Shown here piece by piece: positions 34,321 to 45,850 of a stretch of DNA of 64,000 nucleotides (position 1 is the first letter of the stretch; each line of letters starts with the position of its first letter). The notes beneath the pieces are model-generated. The model made no database searches. It saw only the letters and a program-made list of their open reading frames with translations, and was not told the DNA's origin. A program made the position numbers and the translations under genes. The stretch comes from Rhizophagus irregularis (Eukaryota > Glomeromycota > Glomeromycetes > Glomerales > Glomeraceae), in the NCBI RefSeq assembly GCF_026210795.1, contig NC_089434.1:5332001-5396000 (forward strand). The letters run 5' to 3'.

Positions 34321-36131
34321 CTAGTTATTATTTTCCTTTCCATTCTTTTTTAGTAGCTTTCTATTATTATTTTTGGATTGGGGAACTATTTTTGCTGTTG
34401 AAACGTTCTCCGACATCGTATTAGGTTCATTTAATGCTTGTAATTTTATACGTCTTTTCTCCCCAATCAGTGGTGAAACGGGTTTGGTTACTTTTCTGTT
34501 AAATTCTATTTTGACGGGCGCATACCTTTTGATTGGCTGAGCACGGTGTACTAATTCGGCTCTCAATTGACGAATTTCTCGAATTTCTCGTTTATTACGT
34601 TCCTGATTATAATTTTTAAATGCATTTCGAATTTATTTATGATCATCGTTTCTCAAATAAAAATGTTTTATATCGTACCTCCTCTTCGTTTTGCTTTCGT
34701 ATCTTTTCTTCTTGCTCACGTAAGTTTCTCTGTTTATCATATACCTTACGTTTTTCAAGACGTTCATCGGAATGAAGTTTGAATTCAACAGTTTTCGTTA
34801 TAGGTTTATCCGATTTTTTCGGACGATAAGGTACCACATTAGGCGCTGGTCTTGCACGAAATGGTAAATCTTCCTTTGTAATTTTTTCACGTAAAGATTG
34901 TTGGTATTTTTCTCCTCTAATGTCAGTCCTTAGTTTAAAAGGCTTAGTCGCAGTAGTAGGTAACGGAGGCAAACCCTATAATAAGAAATAATTAATTAAA
35001 ATACGAACGAAATTTTTTTTTTTTTTACCATAAATATATTTTGTCAAGTAACTTACACCATGTAAACCACTAGGAAGTGGTTGAGCCTTAAATTTGTAAG
35101 GTTCAGTTTTCTTGACGCGCCCAGAATTGTTATCAACCGGTTTTGATTGTATTTTATTATTATTAATTCCATTTTCATTGTTCTTCAATCTATAGAAATT
35201 ATTATAAATATTTAATATATAAAATATAAAATGGAGAAAAACTCTTTATTTAATTAAGTTTACCTGGTTCTTTCAGCCCTTAATTTAGTGCGCAAGAATG
35301 GAGACTTCGTTTTTGTAGGAAGATTAACATAATTCGATGTAGACTATAAAATTTAAATTTTTTAGCTTAGTTAAATTTAGCTTAGTTAAATTTAATTTAA
35401 TTATAACTATCAGAAATGACATGTTCCCTTACTCTCATTGTCACAAGCTTTGGTTTGAGTTTGTCTGGAGTTTTTTCTATAAATTGTTGTATACGCTCTG
35501 CCAATGAAATAATTGGCGATTTACGCGCATCCGAACACTTTCTCGCGTTAAATCTTTTGATAAGTTGTTGTCGTTTCTTAAAATATAAATAACAAAGGTA
35601 TTGACTATTTGAATAAGAATATGATTATATGATTAGGTATTATACGAATATTCATACCCGAATCCCTTGAGATTTACGACCAAGATATTTTTTTATTTGT
35701 TTATCAATATTAGTAGGTTTGATAATAACCTCGTTTACAGGTTTTTCTAAAAAGTTTACAACTGGCAGTTCATTATTTTTATCATCACTGGCTTTTACGT
35801 CGAGATTATCAAGAAATTTTATTCTTTTTGGTTCTCTCAAAGGACTCTTAGTAGTAAGTTTCTCAATTATAAATTTAGCATAATCCCTTGACGGTGTAAG
35901 AAGGGTTAGTCTCCTTGTTGCGGAACTTGTTGAGGAACCTATGGGATTTAGGAAACGTGTAGTTAATAAAATTAATAACAAAACCATATTAAATGCTTCG
36001 AAAAAAAATTCGTTCAATGTACCAAAAAAAGAATCTCCTTGACTAAAAGTTGCACTATTATTCAAGTTTCTGTAACGTGGAGCGAGGAAAGAAAAAGAAT
36101 TCGGTGTTTCAATTTCTAAATTCTTGGACAT
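34321..36131 (-). CDS. TPX2-family spindle assembly protein
   Basis: Exons on the minus strand are 36131-36023, 35938-35658, 35576-35433, 35343-35264, 35189-35057, 34975-34679 and 34602-34321. All phases agree and give 441 residues. The first intron (35939-36022, 84 bp) is open and in frame, so it may be retained (469 residues). Donors include GTATGA, GTAAGG, GTAAAC, GTAAGT and GTACGA; acceptors end AAG, TAG or CAG. The N-terminus (NSFSFLAPRYRNL, GDSFF) resembles the aromatic Aurora-binding start of TPX2. The middle has LAERIQQFIEKTPDKLKPK and SPFLRTKLRAERT. The C-terminus carries VEFKLHSDERLEKRKVYDKQ, a charged coiled coil, LRAELVHRAQPIKRYAPV and KPVSPLIG, the hallmark TPX2 C-terminal segments. 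The family binds microtubules and activates Aurora kinase at the spindle. The start at 36131 gives MSKNLEIE; an ATG at 36149 is also possible. The gene looks intact. Confidence 0.88.
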
Positions 36132-36289
36132 TATTATTTTTTTTAACAAAAATAAAGAAAATACAAGAAAATACGAAAATAAGTTGTAGTGTTTACTTAT
36201 GCGCAGTGTTTACAAGAAAGACGCGAATAGAATATTATGAATATTTATCGCGAATTTGCGTCACATGCTTTATTTGTAAATGATCTGCA

Positions 36290-37165
36290 TGGTCACATGG
36301 TGCAGTAGCAGACCTCTACGTTGGCCCAACCGCCCGAAGGGTGTGACTATATAGGGGTCGACTGACCCAACGTTTCCAGTTCATTAAGTTAGAATTTTAT
36401 ACTACTTAACATATTCCAAACATACTTTACCGCTACCAACTACCTTTTCATTTTTTTTCGGTTATTTATATTTTCGTGCTAAAAGAGTAAAAGTTAGGAA
36501 CAATCGTTACTTTACTTCTTCCAACAAACCCACGAAGTTCTTCCCAAAATACATTATGACCGTTTTACCACCACACCTGTTTCTCAGGCTGTTCTGCGTC
36601 TTTACAAACCTACAACATTCATTACTAATATCTTAGAGCTTCGACAAAGCGACTGTTCCTTCGCCCAATCACAGGCTCGTCGTGTCAAAATACCGTTTTC
36701 AGAAATATACAATGATTACACAAATTCCTATCGGAAGAACCTTCCAGAAATACACGATCGCCGATCTCGTGACAAATCTTACGAATATCACTTAGAACGT
36801 ACTAGACTACTAGGCCATTTCATTTTTTTGGCTTACGTATAAATAATTTGTATCGTGACTTTCATTTTCGATTGAATGAAAATGAAATAATTTTTATACG
36901 AAGGATCTTTATCTAACAACAGCATTCTATACCTGACAGTATTTACGTATAGTATTGCTTGATAAAGAAAAATACAGATGTAATTAGAAGTACCCTTTTT
37001 TTTACATTGTGTTATCCGGCGGAGCTCCCGTTCTCTCTCATTTTTACCACCAAGATAACATCGCCTTACTTTTGATTTTAGTTATTAATTTCTTTGTAAT
37101 TTGTACTGTAACCTCGTTCACTTTGTGAAATAAAAATAAAAAAATAAAAATAAAATTTCCAAAAT
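36290..37165 (+). mobile_element. Probable longer copy of the retroelement family
   Basis: It is more GC-rich than its surroundings. It ends with TACTGTAACCTCGTTCACTT, TGTGAAATAAAAATAAAA and an A-rich tail (37105-37165), like the 34011-34191 insertion. The left part (36290-36375) has weak similarity to Pol III internal promoter boxes (GGGGTCGACTGACC). A target duplication was not found, so the left end is uncertain. Confidence 0.5.
36498..36842 (+). CDS. Open 114-codon stretch without ATG
   Basis: The frame runs from just after a TAG that could also serve as a splice acceptor (AAAGTTAG) to TAA at 36840-36842. It contains VSQAVLRLYKPTTFITNILE, LRQSDCSFAQSQARRVKIPF and NLPEIHDRRSRDKSYEYHLE. 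Codon usage is richer in G and C than in nearby DNA. No domain is recognised and there is no methionine. It could be an element-encoded or terminal-exon sequence, or chance in a GC-richer patch. Confidence 0.25.
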   Translation, partial: EQSLLYFFQQTHEVLPKIHYDRFTTTPVSQAVLRLYKPTTFITNILELRQSDCSFAQSQARRVKIPFSEIYNDYTNSYRKNLPEIHDRRSRDKSYEYHLERTRLLGHFIFLAYV

Positions 37166-37196
37166 TAAAATTAAGAACCCCTTAATTATTATTACA

Positions 37197-37453
37197 TGTA
37201 TCTAATAAATTGATTTACGGGAATTCCGAAGCGTAAGCGGAGGACTAATAGATAAAAGATCAGTTCTTACAGCCAATAAAAATTTGTGCCACATATCACT
37301 GCGCAGATGTGATTTTTTTGTTCTCCAAAAATAAAATAAAATAAAATAAGGTTTAGGGATCAGATTAGACTATAAATAGTATAAGACAGCATTTATAGTG
37401 AAGACCCGTCTCCGTATACACATTATTATAGTAATAAATATCATTCTATTACA
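37197..37453 (+). mobile_element. Possible solo LTR
   Basis: The segment starts TGTA and ends TACA. It holds a TATAAATAG box (37370) followed by GAAGACCCGTCTCCG and AATAAATATCATTC, the order of promoter, R start and polyadenylation signal expected in an LTR. ATTACA stands on both sides of TGTATC...CATTCT, which could be an alternative 6-bp target duplication. No internal retroelement region adjoins it. Confidence 0.4.
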
Positions 37454-39420
37454 TTTTTTACATTGTGATTTAATTGTAATTACAAGAAAAAACTCCAGTA
37501 AATAAAATCTAAGTGAAATTCTAATAAATTAACAAACCTCCAAGTACAAAGTACAAGTGCGATTAAAATGCGTAAAATTAGATTAAAAGAAGTTCATAAA
37601 GAAATATATCACTAAAATTATTGGTGCGAATGTAGCGACACTTCAGGCCCCACAACGGACCCCGTTTCTTATTCTAGTAATAAATTTTTAATTATGCCAT
37701 TTTTAATATTCTTATTTCTAACATTTTCACGTAACACTAAAATATTGTGATGATGATATAATACATGTTAATTGTAAACACATTTTGGTTTTTATTTATG
37801 CAAAATAAACTGTTTGAACCCTACGTCTAATAAAATATTAGAGTTTTTTTTAATCATGTCATATGCTTACTATATGCATATGATGTATTTATTTATTCAT
37901 GTCCTTTGTTTAAAGTGTAATTGTTGATAAACCAAATTTGATAGAGGATCGCTGATCGACATTTTTCATATTCAAATAGGTTTATATCAATAAATCTTTT
38001 TTTTACAGATGCAGATACACAGAACGGCCAGAACGCCCCATAAATCTTTAAGTGAGTTCAAATCGGAAAATTTATTATGATTTGCAAAAGTTCTCAATGC
38101 AATATAGTTTAGTAAATTAATGAGAGCCACTAAAAACTTTCTTTTTGTTGTACACTATATGCGTATATATACAATTACGGAACTTTTGAAAGAATTTCCA
38201 TCATCACTAATTTTTTTTTTTTCAATAATTAATGATATTTTAACATCCACTTATGTCTAATAAGTCGCAAATTATTTCTATTTTTCTTTATTTCATTCAA
38301 TTAGTCATATGTCTAAATTGATCAATCTAATCTAAGCTTCCAGTCCTTCTTATAAATTTATATACATACAGTATATATTTCACGGAAACTTTATTCCGTG
38401 TCACATTATTTTATTTACTTTTATTCAATAAAATCATTGTATATTTTATTACTATCATACGTTCGCAAATGTAAAATCTTTTTGGACTAACTATTTTGAT
38501 TGAAGCGTATGTTCGACTGTTCCATGCATATGAACAAAAGAAAATAGGGTGTATATTATTTATGCCAAGATATTGAAATGAACGCGTCCGCGTATCCCCC
38601 CTTATTGTGTTTCATACGTCTTTGATGCTGCGATTGCTGCGTAAGGTTCAAATCAAATATAAAAGCGGCTATGATTTAATCTTGAGAAAATTAGTATGAA
38701 AAAAAATTATGATATTAAATTAAGCTTTATAAACTTAAGACACAATTAATAATACTTATATTATGAGGAATGAAGGATTCTACCTATAAATATTATATTT
38801 TCATAAAGTGGTTAGTGATACGAATTTATTAAATTTGTAACTCGTAAAAATGTCAATTATTAATCCTTTTTTTTTTTGCAACCCTTATTACACTTCTAGA
38901 GGCATTCGTACATGCCAAACATGCTGGGAATACATTCGTAAATTTCATGCGTTCCAATCGCTTTACCGTATATTTACAGAATCGTTAAATTCGTTATTAT
39001 TATTATTTTTTTTTTAAAAAAAAAATATCGATTTATTATTCATTGATTTAAGCACTACGATTCATTATTAGTTATTTGTTCCATTTATTTTTATTTCCTA
39101 GTAAAATGTAAATAGATTTTATATTTTTCATTTTTTTTTCTTTATTTTTATTATTTTTTGTTTTTTCTTTGTATTTCTATATATATATACATATTATATG
39201 TATTATTTTTTATTTTTATCCTTAGATTTCTATATATATGTGTGTATATGTATATAAAAATATATATATATTTTTGATATTCGAATAAACATATTATTGG
39301 ATTAACAGTACATTTATGGTTCACGTGGAATTTAATGTTTAGTGGCGATTAAAAAGATCGTGTGAAAAATGTGGCACAGTAGTTTATACCCGATCAGTAA
39401 TCGTAATTAAAAAAAATAGA
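37454..39420. other. AT-rich spacer between LTR and small gene
   Basis: No supported gene was found. A short exon-like piece at 38010-38053 follows a TTTTTTTACAG acceptor and precedes GTGAGT, but it could not be connected to other exons. Bases 39000-39270 are T-rich and TATA microsatellite. Confidence 0.4.
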
Positions 39421-39623
39421 ATTTTGAGATCTAAATTGCCCAGAGTTAATCGAATGGTTGGTAAGTCTGGAATTAAAAACTAACCAATTCATTTTAGACC
39501 GGTTAGTAACTTGGATCAAATCTTCTATGTAACCTGTTTTATCTGTTATGGCTTATTGTTTGGCCTTAGACTGTGTCTTGGTTGCCGTCTGGCACTGCCC
39601 AAGGATATTTGTTCTCCTGTTGA

Positions 39624-40078
39624 ATGAACAAATTCATTCGCAAAGTCGAAGAAACAGTAAAATTTGTGAAAACCGGGCGGCTATACACTGGCTATGCTGG
39701 GCTTTTGAAGGGCTTTTTTTCATTCACTTCAATTTTCATTGGATCTTTTCTTAACAATACAGCCTCCTCTTCACAAGGTTTTCCTAAATATTATTTTATA
39801 AAACATGTTTTTACCTCCTTTTCAAAAATTAGTTTATGTGTTACCAAGCGTTGGCCTTACCCTATATAATAAGCACCTAATCCTTCAATTCTTTCGCAAG
39901 CTCTTCATTCGTGAGTTTCCTCTGGTAAGGAAATCTGTAAATGTATAAGGATGTTATTGGTGATTATAATTGAGATTTCTAATCATTTTAATACGTATTT
40001 TTTTTATTATTTTTATATTTACAGGCTCAGAGTCGGAGTTTTATCTATAAGAATCGACCTACTTATTCAATTCACTAA
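39624..40078 (+). CDS. Small spliced gene, 99 residues, unidentified
   Basis: The proposed exons are 39624-39777, 39833-39924 and 40025-40078, with phases that join exactly. Introns are GTTTTC...ATTAG (55 bp) and GTAAGG...TTTACAG (100 bp). The product starts MNKFIRKVEETVKFVKTGRL, has a hydrophobic stretch FFSFTSIFIGSFL (about residues 31-43), then VYVLPSVGLTLYNKHLILQF and FRKLFIREFPLAQSRSFIYK before ending TYSIH. It is basic with one possible membrane segment, which would fit a small mitochondrial membrane protein, but I do not recognise it. A GTAAGT...TTTTAG pair at 39461-39497 may be a 5' leader intron. If the first intron is not used, the first ATG frame stops at 39869. Confidence 0.45.
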
Positions 40079-41300
40079 ATAATCATGTACTATCAATCGT
40101 AAACCTTTACCTTCTATTTTTTTAAACAAGCATCTTTTCTCTTTTAACTTGCTCACAATTCTGTTTTAATATTCTATTACATTATTATACTAGACAAACC
40201 AACCTTTTTCCCCACTTAACCTTACCTCATATATCACCGCAGAAAATGGGTCACCAACGAAACCGAATGCAGTTGAAAAGAGAAACTGGATTTTTTTTTT
40301 TCACTGGACAAAACAACCCAATCAATCAACCCGGATTATCGTGTTTTATTAATTGAACGTCTAAAAGATGTTTGATAAATTTTTAATTTGGACAAAAAAA
40401 AAGCTGTCCACTCGGATTTTTAGAATGAAAAAAAAAAAATATTCGGCATTCAGCAACAAATTTTAAATGACTACTCAAATAATTAAGGTCATTAAGGTCA
40501 ATTGCTATGTAAAAAAAAATTCTATTTCTCGTTTTTTATTTTTATTCTTCGCCTTCCTTTTCTTCGTAAAAAATTATTTTTTTCGTTTTTTTTTTCGTAT
40601 TTTCCTCGCGATTTGTACTAAGCTATTTAGATTAATTTACCCGAAATAAAATATGTTGAAAATAATTCAGATTTGCCAGTGTCATTATTTTAAAGTGTGT
40701 TGTGATGTGTGAATAATATTTGCTATGTAAAATCCTATTTGTCGTCTTATTATTTTGTCGCTCGATTAATTTAATCATTCCGACATACAAAGTTTAAGTC
40801 AATTATATTTCATACTTCCAAATAAAGCTCAAGTCTGTAACATTAGAGGATGTGGAATCTTTCTTTTCATTACTTATTCCTCACGAATTACGTTTGATTA
40901 CCTCGCTCCATTTTTAATTATCATGTACTTTTTTTTATCAGGTTTAAAGTCCCGATAGGAAAAATTTTGTCGGAAATCAAACTTCTCTCCCTTAAAATTG
41001 GATTTGTATTAAAGCACATGATTAGTGGTTAATAATTCCGAGTGAATTATTTGCATATTACGCAATTTCATATTTCACGTTCCAAACTTCCAATCTTAAT
41101 ATACAAAAACAAAAGTTTCCAATTTCGAATCTGTCGTACAACAATTTTTTATCTTCCATTTTGCTTCAAGTTCGAAATTCGTGTTGACTCTGTTATCTAA
41201 ATAACTTTCGACTATTGTAATTTCTTTGATTATACATTTATACTAATTATGAGATTCGAGCTAGATGCAAAAATTTTATTATAAAAGGAAGTTATATTAT
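40079..41300. other. Spacer with one exon-like piece
   Basis: Bases 40798-40917 (+) read as an open piece ending SVTLEDVESFFSLLIPHELR, LITSLHF and stop, with coding-like composition, but with no start or partner exon. The rest is AT-rich. The frame at 40467-40649 is Phe/Leu-rich noise. Confidence 0.3.
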
Positions 41301-41510
41301 GACTTTAATATACCTTTTACCACTTCGAGTTGTTCCCTATCATCGTAATCATCGTAATCATCGTCAAATTTTACATACTGTGATTGATCCTTCTTTCGTT
41401 AATTCTCCTACTGTCATCTCTCCTATTATTTTAGTTGCATCATGTTGCAATATGTCCTAACTGGTTACAATTATAGCATCATACTTCTCTTCTCGATTGT
41501 CAAATTTTGC
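41300..41510 (-). pseudogene. Retroelement gag relic with CCHC zinc knuckle
   Basis: On the minus strand, 41478-41437 reads CYNCNQLGHIAT, a stop and C, which is the C-x2-C-x4-H-x4-C knuckle of gag-type proteins with one residue changed to a stop. Another frame just downstream reads SQYVKFDDDYDDYDDREQLE. No further retroelement domains are seen nearby. Confidence 0.55.
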
Positions 41511-42041
41511 TTGGCGGTTAAACTTTTATCCGGTATCACGTGATATATTTTTGGCTGAAATAGCCAAATTATATAAACTTTTATACATATCCACCAATCT
41601 GCAAAATGTAAATAATAATTATAACACAAAAAAAAGGATACAGATATTGTATATCATAATTTGACTTTACTGATAGAAAAGAAGCAAATTTGGCCAAATT
41701 TAAAAATTTAAAAATCAGTTTTTTGTAATTATTTTATTATCCAATGATCCAATTTGGCCAATTTTTCTTTTAAATTGTAGCTAATAGCTATTAATAAAAA
41801 TGAACTATACAAAATAAAAAAAAAGTTTATTCAAAACTGATTACTAGATTTAAAATAATTACAAAAAACTAAAATATCAATTTAATAATTTTAATATATT
41901 AAATATTTAATTAACAGATATAGTACAGAATTTATATACTTAAATTACTTATGTATAATAATAATCAATTGATATAAATTTCTAAAAAAAAAGTTTTTTA
42001 TATTAAAATAAAAAATTTAATCAATAATTTGTTTAGGTATA

Positions 42042-42370
42042 CTACCCAGTCTACCCTTCCAAAAGTATCAGGTTAACCAATAAATATAACTAGTATTTAG
42101 TTAGCCATCATTATTTTTAATGTATGCTTCAATTTGGAATGGTATACTTTTAATTCAATTAATATAAGTTTTGGATGGAAATACTTCCTACTCTTCTTGC
42201 AATACTTTTTTAAGTTTATAAAAATTCTTTGGATGTGCAAATCATTTTCAAATAAAGTCATTGTTCAAGTTTATGTTATAAATATTCAATAGGATTAAAG
42301 TCCAGAGATTGGAAAGACCAATCTGGAAGAACTTTAATTATTTTCTGTACAATTCAATTTTTAACTTCTC
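42042..42370 (-). mobile_element. Tc1/mariner transposase relic and terminal repeat
   Basis: Minus-strand reading near 42330-42280 gives PDWSFQSLDFNPIEYL, corresponding to the W-P-x-x-S-P-D-x-N-P-I-E motif that holds the second catalytic aspartate of Tc1 transposases. The first Asp is kept, while the surrounding residues and frame are degraded. The end at 42048 onward (CCAGTCTACCCTTCC) matches the MITE end at 30868. The N-terminal half and the other terminus were not located. Confidence 0.55.
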
Positions 42371-43289
42371 TAATCAACTAGAAATCAGATATCTGATTTT
42401 AAACTGAAATTAGAGATAAAAATTGCCAATTTATTAATTTAAAGAAAATTCTGATTGGCAAGCCAATTTATGCAATTTCATATGATATAAATCATACTGA
42501 CACATATTTTACAGTGACTTTTTTTAATTTATTATTTAATTTACATTACTTAATAAAAAATTTAAATTTAGAATTAGAATTAAAAACTAGAAAAATGATC
42601 ATTTATTAGATTTTTTTAATAATAAAAAATATTGTAATTATATTTACTTGAATCTAAAAATAAATCAAAATTTAAACTAAAATAGAAAATATTGATGTTT
42701 TGTTATGGGAAATATCAAGTGGAAAACTATAATTCAAATATAATATATAAAATTTCAAAAAGCCAAATTATTTAACTTGTTTTATCTTAAATACTATTTC
42801 TAATACTTATAATAATTATTCTAATCATTTTCTTCAAATTTTACTTTTAAATATTGTCAAAAAGTACTACTGCTAGCTAATAAATAGAAATATAATTTTT
42901 TCATTAACATTAATTTAGACACATTAAAATAAGTAAGAAACAACAGTGATTTTCTAATTCTTGATCTAATATAAATCAAAAATTTGTCAAATGTCAGAAT
43001 TTTTTCCAGTTACTTTCTTTAAATTTTGCTTTTAAATATTGGCGAAAGGTATCATTATTAGCATATTCCATCACTAAATAACAACAATCATTTTCCAATT
43101 CTTGATCTAAATTTATCAAATGTTTGAATAGAAATTGTCATTTCTTTAAATTTTAAAGAATGCTACTATCAGCATATTCTATCATCAAATAACAATGATT
43201 ATTTTTTGATTCTTGAATTTAAAAATGAATCAAATTTTCTATAACAAAAATATCATTATAATATACCTCTTATGAAAACTATTAAAAAT
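42371..43289. other. AT-rich stretch
   Basis: Three diverged copies of a block around CAAATTTTACTTTTAAATAT followed by CTAATAAATAGAAATA-like text (near 42835, 43015, 43130) suggest an old tandem repeat of about 0.15 kb. No gene is recognised. Confidence 0.35.
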
Positions 43290-43665
43290 AGAGGCTAAAT
43301 TCTTGGAATTGGAAATAGAATTTTCAAGAACTCAATAATCAAGAAAGAATTTTTTTTTCATCTTGTTGTTTGACAGGATTTCCCAAGCATTAGATGAGTC
43401 ATTTGATGAACTGACTTTTTCTAACAAGAGTTGTCTAGTCGCAAAGCACCTGAATTTTCTCCTTATAATAATATTAGAAAATCACAAACGATTATATCAG
43501 GAGTCTTGAGTTTGAATATGACTCCTGAATTCTTTTTACGGCATTTAGGCCAATTGAGATTAAAGTTTGTAATGCTCCAATTGGACACATTAAAAGAGAA
43601 ATAGGAAATTAAAGGTAGATTAGATAAGAAGATTAAGAGAATGATTAGATGCATTAGGTGTAATA
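43290..43665 (+). pseudogene. Decayed ORF of the AKFLEL family
   Basis: One frame reads IEAKFLELEIEFSRTQ, then ISQALDESFDELTFSNKS. After a shift the next reads SRRKAPEFSPYNNIRKSQTI, PEFFLRHLGQLRLKFVMLQL, DTLKEK, a stop, then KGRLDKKIKRMIRCIRCN. The shared AKFLEL block ties it to 9587-9770. The function is unknown; it is probably part of a repetitive or lineage-specific gene family. Confidence 0.4.
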
Positions 43666-45365
43666 GTGTGAAGAAATTATAGATGACTATTTTCTTGCAA
43701 TAAATAATTATTAATATATTTTAAATTTAATAACAAAATTTTGAATTATTGAAAGTGATGGATTTATTTAAATGTTTACTATGTTTAATATAATTAAAAA
43801 TGGTTGAAGGTGAGAAGGCATCTCTTTTATAAGTAATCCAACAATCAAAAAAATGTGATTTATAAAATATATTATTTGTAAAAGGTTTTGATTATGTTTT
43901 ATTGAGGCCAATAAAATTTAATTACAAGAAAAATAGAAAAACTAAAAGAATTTCTTTTTATTCATTGTTTCAAATTTGTTATGAAACAAAGTAAAAGCCA
44001 AACTTTCCTTTCAATTTTGTACCTTTTTTAGATCTTTTGAAATCATGGTTATTTTTTTCTAATTTATGTGGGTCGTACAATTAAACTGTTTAAATACAAA
44101 TAAAGTTTTAAAATTAGTAAAAATAATACCAAATATTTGATCTCTAATATTCTTTAAATAATTTAATTTCTTCAGGTAATTACAACATAATTCCGTCTAA
44201 CTTTAAATATCCGCTTCATAATCCCTTAAATTTGTGTTAATAAAAAATATATTATTCATTTACAGTATGAAACAAACAATTTTCATACTGAAAGTCAACC
44301 GATTCTCGTACTTCATGTACGTAATTTTTAATCAATAATTTAAATATAGTAATATTTATACCAATGTCGCGATTATAAAAAAATATGCAGGTTATCAAAT
44401 GATGCATCACGGTATTCCCACCAACTTACAAACTTGGAACTTTGATCATCCAAAACTCCATTTAACAAGTCAACGCTCATGATAGTGTTACACCGATTTG
44501 ATGTAAGACGTCAGGTAGTAGCAGAAAATAAATAAGGATCGGACGATAGACAAATAACGTTAAAAGCGGTAGGTAAATTAAGGTCAATAGGGAACAATCG
44601 ATAAATGATCAAGGATGTAATTAAAATGTATATATAAAAGATAATAAACAAATAATAATAAAATAAACAAGTGATATATATGAGAAAATTAGTAAGCAAT
44701 GATAAAAACGATATGTGGTTTTATAAATTGATAACAATCGCAATATGACTTTTACACGATAACAAAGTTTATTAAGAAATCGAAAATGATCAGCGGGTGT
44801 CTTTATTAACAAATAAAAGAAATACAATATCACTGCCTCCTTCGGCGCCTATCTCTATGTTAATACCAAAATCACACACATTCATCGCGTTCTAAATCTT
44901 ATAACATCTCAAAACCTGGGACAATTATGTTCAAAGAACAATTTTGTCCTCGGACAATGTTGCCCTCCGGCCAATTTTGTCGATCAGCCAATTTTGGCCT
45001 AATAAGCCTCAACCGGAACTTTCCCAGCCACTCATTAACTAATCATCCGATTCCCGTCATTAGACAAATAACCCAAAATAAATTATATATAAAAATAAAC
45101 TATACTATATTATAAAATAACCTAAATTAAACCTAAAAAAAAAACTAAACTAAAAATTTCGTAACAAATGCATACAAAAAACTTTGATTATAAAAAAAAA
45201 GGTTTTTTATGTCCTTTTATTGCGTTTCAAAACTTAGTTAATTTAGGGCTCAATAGACAACAATCGATATGAAAAATATGACATACTTGGCATACTAAAA
45301 ATCTTGCCTTTACTAATAATAAAAAGTACTAATCTTGAATGATACTTTTTACGGAAACAACGTGA
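43666..45365. other. AT-rich spacer with GGCC-type motifs
   Basis: No gene is recognised. Bases 44925-45010 repeat motifs such as GGACAATT, TTTTGTCC and CAGCCAATTTTGGCC, resembling the GGCC/AATT motif family at 29765-29915. Frames at 44511-44833 are noise. Confidence 0.35.
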
Positions 45366-45430
45366 ATATCGATAATCTACTCTTGTAATATCGATAATCT
45401 ATTCTTGTAATATCGATAATCTACTCTTGT
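45366..45430 (+). repeat. Three-copy 22-bp tandem repeat
   Basis: The unit ATATCGATAATCTAYTCTTG followed by TA is repeated almost perfectly three times. Confidence 0.9.
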
Positions 45431-45690
45431 TGACCGTATTTGGTACTTGATATACCGATTCTTTGGTATATGATCTGCACACAGAGCCGAAGCTCTTCTT
45501 CATGTTGGATTTTCTGTTTTATACTAGAAAAGCAAAATTTTCAAATAGCAAAATAGCAAACCGCACAAATTATCCATTATAACTTATAATCGTTTTTTTT
45601 CAAAAATCATTCTTCCTGAATTTTTTTTTAAAAAATTTCCACGCCCGTTTTTTTTTATTACATTTTAATTTTAATTTTATGTAGCGAAAA

Positions 45691-45850
45691 TCACGTGATT
45701 GTGGAAACCAGTGTTTGCTGAATATCTACGCATATTACGCTTATCAGTGCTTTTGTTTTATTTTTTTCTTACTTCTCCTTTTTGACCATACATGACTTGG
45801 CCCTCTTACGGTTCAAGAAGGAGGGTCAAGTCGTCTTTTTTCTTATTATT
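45691..45850. other. Octamer plus strong hairpin and T-run
   Basis: A TCACGTGA octamer (45691-45698) is followed about 95 bases later by a stem GACTTGGCCCTC (45794-45805), a 25-base loop, GAGGGTCAAGTC (45831-45842) and then T-rich DNA. The layout is similar to 4583-4950 (octamer, pyrimidine-rich stretch, hairpin, T-run). It might be a small RNA locus; no known RNA family was recognised. Confidence 0.35.

Noticed and set aside
36290-36380. tRNA gene or tRNA-derived SINE head
   Set aside because: A GGGGTCGACTGACC segment is only loosely like a B box, and no cloverleaf could be drawn. It is kept only as a weak hint for the retroelement.
40467-40649. 60-codon Phe/Leu-rich ORF
   Set aside because: T-rich tract; no coding signature.
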